NCBI GenBank assembly: GCA_963669155.1
Contig: OZ022596.1
Coordinates: 6,205,582-6,269,581, forward strand
Length of the DNA stretch: 64,000 nucleotides
Source: Arbacia lixula
Lineage: Eukaryota > Echinodermata > Echinoidea > Arbacioida > Arbaciidae
Reading direction: 5' to 3'
Made by a program: the position numbers and the translations under genes. The notes under the pieces are model-generated. The model ran no database searches and had not been told where the DNA came from. It was given only the letters and a program-made list of their open reading frames with translations. Below are positions 42,391 through 52,192 of the stretch, piece by piece. Numbering within the stretch: the first letter of the stretch is position 1; each line of letters starts with the position of its first letter.

Positions 42391-42620
42391 AGGTTTAAAA
42401 CTATATCATCTGAATGTACGAGGCTGCTCCGAAAGAAGATGATCTCTTTTTGTTTTTAAAAGAAAATCCGTACGATATAATATTTTGCACTTTCAGAAAC
42501 ATGGCTTCGTGACGAATTCACTTCAACTGTGTTTTTAGTTGAGTGGTATAAATGTGAAAGTAAAAGTACAGACTATCGTGGTGGTGGTGTAGCATGTTTG
42601 ATCAAATTCAATTTACAATA
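42391..42620 (+). pseudogene. Decayed LINE endonuclease fragment
   Basis: With frame changes it reads LKLYHLNVRG, FLKENPYDI, FSETWLRDEF, then YRGGGVACLIK, the N-terminal part of an APE-type endonuclease (LN.R.L..K...L......D....SETWL). It parallels the minus-strand fragment at 57100-57910. Confidence 0.6.
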
Positions 42621-42969
42621 GAAGATTGAATTTAGGAGATCATGATAAAGAATTACTTTTGATTGAAATATGTCAAATGCTCTTTCTGTCTTTTCTGGAA
42701 TCGTTTATTTAAAACCTTGTTCAATCTTTAGATTCGCTGAACCTTTAAAACCAAAGCCAGTTTGATATGTTTTCATATAGTGAGATTATCATTTCCTTTC
42801 ATTACCCCACAAGTGGTCAATTTTCCAAACCCATGGTGTTACCGAAAGTTTTACTTTTTTCTAAATAGTATTTATTAGTAAGATTATTTGTTGATGACTT
42901 TGATATGTTAACAAAGAATGTATTTTGAAAGAATGTCAAATAAAGTAAACGGCCTTCATGACCTTTTAT
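42621..42969. other. Probable decayed LINE interior
   Basis: Between the endonuclease and RT remnants; no frame survives. Confidence 0.3.
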
Positions 42970-43085
42970 AACTTTCTCAGGAAGTCGATAAGCCCAGTGA
43001 TTACCTCTTATCTAACCGACAATGTGGAGTTCGCCCCAAATACTTTTCCTCTATAATAGCCATATCATCTTACCTCGCCTTTTCA
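42970..43085 (+). pseudogene. Decayed LINE reverse-transcriptase fragment
   Basis: Reads SYLLSNRQCGVRPKYFSSI-like, matching the RT block LL...QYGFR...ST..A. Much of the element between this and the endonuclease is deleted. Confidence 0.45.
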
Positions 43086-43234
43086 TTTCCACTTTTCCAT
43101 CAGTGTTTCGGCAATGTGCACACCCCATATAGCTTTGATAGCTGCCATACCATAATTACCTCGCCTTTTCCTTTCTACTTCAGTAAACGCTTTGAGATGT
43201 TGAATACACATTGTATACTGTCTCATGAATACAC

Positions 43235-43939
43235 CAGGGATGTGTTAGGAAGGGGAAACAACTCGAGCATAACATCTGTATGGATACTAAAGCGTGCCAA
43301 TGAATGTCAAAAGCATTCCACAATCACTACAATGCTTTGATGTCCCATGCGCGGCACCGACATTTAGCTGCTGTCAACTTGGAAAGCAATATCTTTAATT
43401 CACTGTTTTGTCTCTGGAAGCTATGTTTCTTATCACATTTTTGTGCTATTTTTAAGAATGTCACGGGCAACAACACTAAAGATAATGTGCTCGATTTTCT
43501 TCTAAATAATTGTTGAATGAAGGACAAACGGAGATATAAGATAATATTCTTACTTACACAATTAACAAATTTCTTCACTTTCCGCAGATTTCCGCAAATG
43601 TGGGATTCAATCATTATAAAAATTATATCTTAAGATGTTTATTTTCATTAACAGAGTTTGCGTGCATTTGCGTGCAACTGAGATATTTACTGAGATATGA
43701 GTAGAAAAAAACTGTTTATTTTTGTTCGCTGATATCTCTTTTCTTCACAAAAGTATTGATGCAATCCAACAGAAGTGGACAAGCGAAATAAGACTCTACA
43801 TTTCTTTTGTTCTATCTGAGAAACCGTTGCTAGGCAATCCTGTTCGTTATTATCAAAACACCTGAAAAGCACATGCTGACTAGCCATTTTTTTTCGGCGG
43901 TGCCACGCATGGGTTCAAAGAAAGATCGTTGTTTCATAT
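43235..43939 (-). mobile_element. R3 hAT-like MITE, end-truncated
   Basis: CAGGGATGTGTTAGGAAGGG at the left; the match stops at CAAAGAAAGATCGTTGTTTC, before the other terminus. An ORF at 43304-43516 also appears in the 45681 copy. Confidence 0.8.
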
Positions 43940-44035
43940 CACAGCTCCTTGCTATACCCACATAGTTTAGAACCAGTTGTCTTGACAATAATGCTCAAAT
44001 TACGTCACACTTCGGTACTCTATAGCGCCACAGAA
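43940..44035. mobile_element. R6 element, part
   Basis: CCCACATAGTTTAGAACCAG, TTGTCTTGACAATAATGCTC and TCACACTTCGGTACTC. Confidence 0.6.
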
Positions 44036-44071
44036 AAAAAAAAACACGTGGTTAAGTACGCTCAGTGTATT

Positions 44072-44171
44072 CAGGGATGTGTTATGGAAGGATATGAAAC
44101 AACTCTCATTCTTTGAACCCATGCGTGGCACCGCCGAAAAAAAATGGCTTCTCAGCGTGTGCTTTTCAGGT
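44072..44171 (+). mobile_element. R3 fragment (left 100 bp)
   Basis: CAGGGATGTGTTATGGAAGG to GTGCTTTTCAGGTG, then the match stops abruptly at R5 sequence. Confidence 0.75.
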
Positions 44172-44595
44172 GAAGTTAAATTTCTACGGATTGTACGGAA
44201 ATCAACAATAGACCATTTTCTTAATGTATTCACAACTTCCCCCCAAACTGCGTTTTTATGCGTTATTGCATTCACCTGTATCTTGTCATTCAGATTCAAT
44301 GGATGGAATGCACTTTAAATCTGTTAGTTGTTGCTACTCAGACAAACCTCGGACAAGCTTTGGGGTTCCCACTGGTAACGTATTGTTTGAGTTGCGTGAA
44401 TAAAACATTTTAATCACGCCGTTGGCATTTATGGCATTTTGACTTCACTGGAGGCGTGCGGTTTTTTTTTTTTCTTCATTTTTTCGTCAAAATGAAACTA
44501 CAATGCGGCAAACGAATGTGAAATTCGTTTTTAGTGGATAATTTTACATAGATTAGTGGGAACTTATTTTTCTAATTTAGTAACCCTTTAAGATG
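44172..44595 (+). mobile_element. R5 element
   Basis: GATTGTACGGAAATCAACAA, ATTCAATGGATGGAATGCAC, AATAAAACATTTTAATCACG and GTGAAATTCGTTTTTAGTGG in order. Confidence 0.75.
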
Positions 44596-44675
44596 TGGTT
44601 GTGTGCGCTTGAGTGCAGCGGAGATATTTTGCTTGAAAAACTTGTTTGTGTTTGCTGCATGTTATGCTTATGGAA

Positions 44676-45232
44676 GGGTTACTAAATTAGAAAAATAAGT
44701 TCCCGCTAATCTATGTACAATCATCCACTAAAAACGAATTTCACATTCGTTTGCTGCAATAAAGTTTCATTTTGACAAAAATTTGAAAAAAAAAAACAAC
44801 CGCACGCCTCCAGGGACGTATGAAGGCCAAACATGCCAACGGCGTAAATAAATATTTTATTCACGCCATTCAAACAATAGGTTACCAATATGAACCCCAA
44901 AGCTTGTCCGAGGTTTGTCTGAGAAGCAACAACTAATAGATTCAAAGTGCATTCCATCCATTGAATCTGAATGACAATATACAGGTGAATGCAATAACGC
45001 GTTACTACGCAGTTAGGGGGCAAGTTATGAATACATTACGAAAATGGTCTATTGTTGACTTCCGTACAATCTATTGAATTTTGACTTCTCATACATCACT
45101 GGAGGAGTGCGTTTTTCAAATTTTCGTCAAAATGAGACTTTATTGCTGCAAACGAATGTGAAATTCGTTTTTAGTAGATAATTTACATAGATAAGTGGGA
45201 ACTTCTTTTTCCAGTTTAGTAACCCTTTAATG
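44676..45232 (-). mobile_element. R5 element
   Basis: GTTACTAAATTAGAAAAATA to TTTAGTAACCCTTTAAT. Inverted relative to the neighbour at 44172; the pair is separated by about 80 bp of R3-like debris. Confidence 0.78.
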
Positions 45233-45425
45233 CCATTAACAAAACTGGACAAGCGAAATTAGACTGTAAATTTCTTTTGTTCTCTCTGAGAAGCCCTTGC
45301 CACACAATCATGTTCATTATTGTTCAAAAACCTGAACAGCAGCACCTCTTGAGAGCGCATAACTTTTCATCGGCGTGGCACATGGGTTCAAAGAAAGAAA
45401 GGTGCTTCATACATCCCTGGTCCGA
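45233..45425 (-). mobile_element. R3 fragment, decayed
   Basis: AAACTGGACAAGCGAAATTA, TTGTTCTCTCTGAGAAGCCC and CATGGGTTCAAAGAAAGAAA, then CATCCCTGG. Confidence 0.65.
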
Positions 45426-45529
45426 GCACAGTCCGTCCATAATCACTATGAAGATGGTATTTTGTTACGCGGACACAATTCAAAGAGTCCTTTCAAATTT
45501 TGTCCTCGTAACAAAAAGCCCATGGTCAT

Positions 45530-46495
45530 CGAGTACCGAAGTGTAACGTCATTTAAGCATTATTATCAAGACAACTGGCTCTAAACAATGCGGGTAGAGT
45601 AAGCAGCGGTGATCACAGCGGGGACTGTAATTGGGAATGCCGGACACTAGCCCGATATAGACAACATCGGACCGCTTAACCAGGGATGTGTTAGGAAGGA
45701 GGGACAACTCGAGCATAATTTATCCAAACATCTGTATGGATACTGTAAGAGTGCTAATGAATGTCAAAAGCATTCCACAATCACTATACAATGATTTGAT
45801 GTCCCATGCACGCCACCGACATTTAGCTGTAGTTAACTTGGAAAGCAATATCTTTAATTCCTTATTTTGTCTCTCGAAGCTGTGTTTCTTATCACATTAT
45901 TTTGCAATTTTCAAGAAAGTTAAGGGCAACACCACTAAAGATACTGTACTCGGTTTTCTTCTAAATAATTGTTGAATGATGCACGAACGGAGATATCAGA
46001 TAATATTCTTACTAACACAATTAACAAATTTCTGCACTTTCCGCAGATTTCCGCAAATGTTGGATTTAATCATTATCAAAATCATATCTTAAGCTGTTTA
46101 ATTTCATTAGCAGAGTTTGCGTGCATTTGCGTGCAACTGAGATATTTTAGTCGAAAAAAAAACTGTTTATTTTTGTTCGCTGATATATCTTTTCTTCATA
46201 AAAGTATTGATGCAATCCAACAGAACTGGACAAGCAAAATAAAACTCTACATTTCTTTTGTTCTCTCTGAGAAACCGTTGCTACGCAATCCTGTTCGTTA
46301 TTGTTAAAACACCTGCAAAGCACATGCTAAGACAACATAATTTTTCGGCGGTTGCACGCATGGGTTCAAAGAAAGAAAGTTGTTTCAAATCCTTCCATAA
46401 CACACCCCTGGTTTAACCTCTCGCTGGAGGAGTTTGTTTAGAGCCAATTGTCTTGACAACAAGCTCATATGACGACATCATTTCGGTACTCTACA
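45530..46495. mobile_element. R6 element split by R3
   Basis: GAGTACCGAAGTGTAACGTC at about 45531 through AACATCGGACCGCTTAAC, then the R3 insertion (45681-46410), then the R6 remainder from GTTTAACCTCTCGCTGGAGG to CATTTCGGTACTC. The uninterrupted copy at 18780 joins these two parts directly. Confidence 0.72.
45681..46410 (-). mobile_element. R3 hAT-like MITE nested in R6
   Basis: CAGGGATGTGTTAGGAAGGA to TCCTTCCATAACACACCCCTG. Flanked by GCTTAAC and GTTTAAC. Confidence 0.82.
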
Positions 46496-47077
46496 TGTAT
46501 AGAGAATATATATATGCAGACACACATCACATGAATGGAAAACGAGAGTAACTGTAATACACATACACATACTTAACAAACAGGTATCGTATTTCATGGT
46601 TTTAATATGCATTTATGGCATCGAATTCGCTTTTGAAGATAAGAGTTAATATGAAAGTCAATTGTAGTTTGCAATAGAAAAAGGGTGCACGTGTGTCTGG
46701 ATAGAACACACTTTAGATAAGTGACCCGCTACCATGGTTACAATGTTTCAACATATTTACAAAGGAATTCATAATCACAAAAAATAAATCAACATACAGA
46801 GTAAGATACACTGCAGTCATATGTATACAATGAGTTAAAGTTCATGATTTTTTTTCAGTATCTCTTTTCCTAACTATGAGATCGCAGCTAAATTGAGTAG
46901 GTAAACTAATATATAAATTTTAGAGCGACATGGAAAAAAGAATCGATAATACACAATGTCGACAGCAAGGAATCGAGTAAATTTCAAAGAAACTAAAATA
47001 GAAATTAAATCATATGCTAAGTCTCATATACTAACATGGCTAACGGAAATGGAAGTTGGTTAAACATACAATTATCA
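46496..47077. other. Stretch without recognised feature
   Basis: AT-rich; no supported feature. Confidence 0.3.
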
Positions 47078-47190
47078 ACATTTTAAACATGTATAACGCA
47101 TGAGATCTGGATTTTCGTAGATTGCGCTACCATCAGCGGTCAGCTGAATATGACCTTTACCCTCTGTGTGCCATGCGAACTGCTGCCCTA
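47078..47190 (-). other. Possible terminal exon of an unknown gene
   Basis: After an acceptor-like CAAATCCAATAG on the minus strand, the frame reads QQFAWHTEGKGHIQL, then GSAIYENPDLM and ends LKC-stop. The content is protein-like and has a YxN motif. No partner exon or family was recognised. Confidence 0.25.
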
Positions 47191-47254
47191 TTGGATTTGG
47201 ATGTATTTTATGTGAAAAATAAATCATATATGGCACAATGAGAGGTAAATGGGT

Positions 47255-47512
47255 TCGATTTTGGGCTCGGTCACACCTTCTGAACTTTGTTGGAGCGTTC
47301 CTTGAACGGAAGGGAGAGGGGCAGAATTTCGACACTTTCGGAGCGGTCGGAGGGATCATTATGATGGCCGAGCGTAGGCCCAATTGGGCGTTGCCTGAAC
47401 GGGGACCAACTTCTGTTAAACCGTGGTGAACGGTAACCGGCGGTGACTATTTTCTCTTTTCACCGCTCCAGGAACGCTCCAGCAAAGTTCTGGCGGTGTG
47501 ACCGGGCCTTAA
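47255..47512. mobile_element. Single-copy palindromic MITE
   Basis: GGGCTCGGTCACACC...GAACTTTGTTGGAGCGTTCC against GGAACGCTCCAGCAAAGTTC...GGTGTGACCGGGCC. Confidence 0.75.
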
Positions 47513-47907
47513 CCTTATTCAGTTAAACTATATTTGAGTCGACGCATTTTTCACAGCTTTTACACACAAGTACAATAGAACAGTACATGTACTTTCTTCA
47601 ACACACAAAGGGATGTTCCATTTTCATAATGCATTCATAACTTTCGCTAACTGCCTGGTAACGCGCTTTTGCATCCACCTGTATTTCGTGATTCAGTTTG
47701 AGCAGATGGAACGCACACTGCCAGTTGAAATATATATATATTTGATATTGTTAGTTCGTTCAAATATTCAGACGTCTTTAATTCTAACTTCACATCAACA
47801 AGTTCCAACGTGTCTGATTCTCCACATTATCGAACAACTTACTCATATCATCAGCTCATCAGATTCTACTCGTCGATGACTTAAAGGGCTAGTCCTGATT
47901 TATTAGT

Positions 47908-48135
47908 CATGAGTTGCGTTCATGCGACCATCGCCAATCGACCTTTTTCGAACGTGATTTTGCGAAAACGCGTTTCCAAACGCCCCCTTTTCCGTGTTTC
48001 ATGTTTGCGTTTCGAATCACGTTTATATTCAATTTCGTCTGAACGCTATCGTGATTCTGCAGAAACGTGTTTTGAGTTGAATCATGATTCTAATCATGAT
48101 TCTAGGGCAAAAAAGTGTCGCATGAACGCAACCTA
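47908..48135. mobile_element. R12 palindromic MITE (~230 bp)
   Basis: GAGTTGCGTTCATGCGACCA to GTCGCATGAACGCAACC; shorter than the 38968 copy. Confidence 0.8.
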
Positions 48136-48765
48136 TATCTAGTCATCCAGAACAATGGGTGGAAGGCGCTCCGAATCTTTTAGTTGGTGCTAGTGGGAAA
48201 AAACAAGCGTTGTATTACCAATAGTAAGATATGAAGAGTTTGTTTGCAAAAGGGGTTAGATCCACTTTAGACCATTGTGAGAAGGCTCCCATATTGCAAT
48301 ATTCTTATGCGAAACTAAACGGTTACGATATACTCCCTATCATGTGAGCATGAAATTGGGTATAAAAGAAATCTACCTGTCTTCATATTTTTGAAATATT
48401 TTTTTCCAAAAATTACCTTTGTGGATCCAGCCCCTTTTGCAAACTAAAATGGATCTAACCCCTTTTGAGAAAAATGATCTTCTTTTTGCCATTTTTCTTC
48501 CCTTTTTAATGGGAATTTCAACTGTTTTTTTTTGGTATTATCTGATAGAGGTTCTTCAAATTTATACATTGAGACAAAAAATCAAATTTGATAAAAAATG
48601 GATCTAAACCCTTTTGCAAATGAGCTCTTCATATCGATTGAAAGAAAAGTGACGCAACGTATATCTAGTCATCAAGATTCAATGGGTGGAAGGCGCTCTG
48701 ATTCTTTTAATCGGTGCTAGTCGGAAAAATGCCGAACACGTGTTGGGGTTACCAACAGTAATATA
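48136..48765. repeat. Inverted-repeat element inside a ~95-bp direct duplication
   Basis: The element at 48231-48632 has inverted ends (ATGAAGAGTTTGTTTGCAAA; TTTGCAAATGAGCTCTTCAT) and repeats GGATCTAACCCCTTTTG words. It is flanked by two ~95-bp direct copies, at 48136-48230 and about 48658-48765, each with AATGGGTGGAAGGCGCTC. A 62-codon ORF inside is a shadow. Confidence 0.6.
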
Positions 48766-48844
48766 TCGCTTGAAAGACGTGCATGAAATAACGCATATAT
48801 ACCGAAATGGTATATTAAAAACATTCCGGAAGCGACGACAACAG

Positions 48845-49055
48845 TAGCCTAGGTACTAGGCTGTGAGGTGCATGGACGCAACCCAGTCTGTTAAAACTAT
48901 GTCTGGTAAGACAGACTATGCCCCAATCCAATCCTAGAGGGGAAGAGGGGAAAAGCCATGACAGCTATGACATCACAAGGGCGTAGTCTGCGTTACCAGA
49001 CATAGTTGTTATCAGACTGGGTTGTGTCCATGCACCTCACAGCCTAGTGTCTAGG
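48845..49055. mobile_element. R13 palindromic MITE
   Basis: GCCTAGGTACTAGGCTGTGA through TGCATGGACGCAACCCAGTC and the inverted right half. Confidence 0.82.
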
Positions 49056-49156
49056 CGATGACAACGGCAGGAAGCTTATGACAGGATTACGTGCAGTTAT
49101 TTTAACCATCCCTCCCCCCCCCCCTCCTTTACCTTGATCCCATTTTGTTACAGTCG

Positions 49157-49566
49157 TAAAGTAGAGTTCACCCTTTGGTTTTGATTAAAGCAGAAACATA
49201 AAAGGAACATAGTAAGTTCTTACGAAAATCCGTTGAAGGATAAGATTATTACTGTTTTATATTTTGATTTTGTGACGTAACGTATGAGATGCTCTCCCAT
49301 ATGTTATGTATTATTTTTTCGATAAATTGCACTTTTTTCTGATCTTTGATATAGACATTTTTTTATACGATTTGTGTATGATAAATAACATATTAAACGC
49401 GCATGTGAAATAATATATATCTTCTTGAGAAAATGGACATTTAAAAACAAAATTTTACACAAAATCATAATTTTCTTATCCTTTGACGGATTTTTTTCCC
49501 AACCTTTCTTTCACGTTTCTGCTTTTATTAAAACCAACTTATCTACAGTGTGAACTACACATTTAA
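49157..49566. mobile_element. R4 foldback MITE, diverged
   Basis: GTAGAGTTCACCCTTTGGTT to GTGTGAACTACACATTTA, with GTGACGTAACGTATGAG where other copies have TGACGTCACGTG. Confidence 0.72.
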
Positions 49567-49667
49567 CGCTGGTCTGTATGGGTTTGTGTCGTTCTGTGAT
49601 AACAACGCATCAAATGATTCCAGCACAAAATATGACAGGAAATGTCACCTTTACATTGTAAGATCCC

Positions 49668-51055
49668 TTAAAGCGTTACTAAATTAGAAAAGTAAGTTCC
49701 CACTAATCTATGTAAAATTATCCATGAAAAACGAATTTCACATTTGTTTGCCGCAATCAAGTCTCATTTTGACGAAAATTTGAAGAAGAAAAAACGCACA
49801 CCAAGTGACGTTAGGAGTCAAATGCCATAAAAGACTCTGCTGTTAAACCAGGGATATGTTATGGAAGGATATGAAACAACATTCTTTCTTTGAGCCCATG
49901 CGTGGCACCGCCAACAATTATTATGTGGTCTCAGAATGTGCTTTTCACGTGTTTTAACAATAACGAACATGATTGCCTAGCAACGGTTTCTCAGAGAGAA
50001 CAAAAGAAATGTAGAGTCTTATTTCTCTTGTCCACTTCTGTTGGATTGCATTGATACGTTTGTGAGGAAAAATGATATCAGGGAACAAAATTTTTTTAGT
50101 TAAATATCTCAGCTGCACGCAAATTCACGCAAACTCTGTTAAGGATAATAAACAGCTTAATATATAATTTCGATAATGACTACATCCGACATTTCCGGAA
50201 ATCTCCGGGAAGTGAAGAAATTTGTTAATTATGTACGTAAGAATATTATCTTATATCTCCGTTTGTGCACCATTCGATAATTATTTAGGAGAAAAACGAA
50301 TACAAGATCGTTAGCGGTGTTGCCCTTAACTTTCTTGAAAATTAAAAAAAAAAATGTGATAAGAAACACAGCTTCGACATGTTCGAGAACCCAAACAGGG
50401 AATCAAAGATATTGCTTTCCAAGTTGACGGCAGCAAAATGACGGTGCCGCGCATAAGACTTCAAAACATTGCAGTGATTGTGGAATGCTTTTGACATTCA
50501 TTAGCACGCTTTAGTATCCATACAGATGTTTGAATATACATGTATTATGCTTGAGTTGTCCTTCCTTCCGAACACATCCATTGTTAAACTTAGATTGTAC
50601 GGAAATTAACAATCATTCTAAAAGATCCTTTTCGTTATGTATGCAAATTTTATTCACGCTGTTCAAACAATACGTTACCAATGTGACACCCAAAGCTTGT
50701 CCGGAGTTTGTCCGAGCAGCAACAACCAATAGATTCAAAGTGTATTCCATCCATTAAATCTGAATGACAAGAAACAGGTGAATGCAATAACGCGTCACTA
50801 CGCAGTTAGGGGGAAAGTTATGAATACATTACGAAAATGGTCTATTGTTGACTTCCGTACAATCTAAGTTTAACAGCGGAGTCTTTAATGTCATTTCACT
50901 CCTCTGACGTCACCTGGAGATGTGCGTTTTTTTTCTTCAAATTTTCGTCCAAATGAGACGTTATTGCGGCGACCAAATGTGAAATTCGTTTTTAGTGGCT
51001 AATTTTACATAGATTAATGGGAACATGTTTTCCGAGTTTAGTAAACCTTTAACCC
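49668..51055 (-). mobile_element. R5 element split by R3
   Basis: The left part (49668-49848) begins TTAAAGCGTTACTAAATTAG. The right part (50582-51055) resumes at TGTTAAACTTAGATTGTACG and ends TTTAGTAAACCTTTAA. R3 lies between. Confidence 0.78.
49849..50581 (+). mobile_element. R3 hAT-like MITE nested in R5, perfect 8-bp target duplication
   Basis: CAGGGATATGTTATGGAAGG to CCTTCCGAACACATCCAT. Flanked on both sides by TGTTAAAC (49841-49848 and 50582-50589). Confidence 0.87.
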
Positions 51056-51137
51056 TCTCAGAACCATGGGTTCATTCAATGTGTGAACATCTAGTAGCCT
51101 CTCGTGGCTGGTACTCAGAGGGTCAATCGCAACCTGT

Positions 51138-51572
51138 AAAGCCCCCGTCACACTTATTCGGCATCAGCAGGAATCAAGCAGAACCAGCCGGAATGAAAGT
51201 TTTTCAAAATTCTCGAAAGAATCTCGTACATTCCGGGTTTATTGGCTCTCGAATGCAGCTCGATTGTAGTTGGAACACAGTAGGAATATTTAGAATGCAG
51301 TTAGAATGCAGTCAGAATATTTGGAATGCAGTCAGAGTGCTGTTGGACTGCACTTCGAATGCCGTCCGATATTTTTCCAGTTCGAATGTACCTCGAAAGT
51401 TTTGAGCATGGGCAAAACATTCGGGCCGGACACAAGAATAGACCCGAATATTCGGAATGCACTCAGAATGCAGTCAAAATGCACTTCGAATATCCAGGAA
51501 TGTGCAAAGAAGTTTCATTCCGACGGCATTCCGACGGCATTCCGGCTTATTCCGCTTCTAGTGAGACAAGGG
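51138..51572 (+). mobile_element. R11 MITE
   Basis: GCCCCCGTCACACTTATTCG to CGGCTTATTCCGCTTCTAGTG. Opposite orientation to the 6124 copy; many TNGAATGCANTNNGAAT words. Confidence 0.75.
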
Positions 51573-52187
51573 TATAATGCAGACCCGTAATGACGGGAAA
51601 AAGATTCTTCCTTGATTACCTTGATTACGGGTCCCGTAATGTAACCATTACAATCTCCTTCCTTATCCCCAAGTCATCGGAGCAAATCGTGTTCTATGGG
51701 ATTTGTGTGTATTAGATGTGCCACTTTCTTTCGCTGCTACTTATGCCTATTTATGCACTACATGTGAAATGATCTACAAGAAGTATACACACAAATCCCA
51801 TAAAACTGTATTTTGCCTGACACTAGAGTGTTGATACATTTACCTGTAATGGCAATCTGATCAAGCGGGCGACTTCCCTGTAACAGTTACAGGGAAGTGT
51901 TGCGTAAAGCTGGTAGGCTATATTTAACAATCAACGGTAGCTGTCATGGTGGAAGCTTCAAGTCTTAAACCTTATTAGCTGTTACTTCGACAGTTACCAC
52001 CAGTTCAACTGACATTCCAAACTGCCCAACATTTGTCCTGCACAAATCCGCTATTTTAAACATCAATTATTTTCCTTATAAGCGTTCTCCTTTCATCTCG
52101 TATGTATCATTACATACATCCACTTGTGGCCTGCTACTAATCCAAATCAATTTTTCGTTGCAGCATCAATATTGTTGTCTCTTTGTT
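51573..52187. other. Downstream of the fucosyltransferase
   Basis: Has short inverted words (TGTGTGTATTAGATG / ATACACACAAATCCCAT; CCCTGTAACAGTTACAGGG). May include 3' UTR. No gene seen. Confidence 0.35.
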
Positions 52188-52192
52188 TTATT
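52187..52192 (-). promoter_or_regulatory. AATAAA overlapping the fucosyltransferase stop codon
   Basis: The minus strand reads GGAAATAAAAC, and the TAA stop (52190-52188) lies inside the hexamer. Whether it is used is unknown. Confidence 0.4.

Noticed and set aside
47238-47429. 63-codon ORF on the plus strand
   Set aside because: It lies within a palindromic MITE and has no domain.
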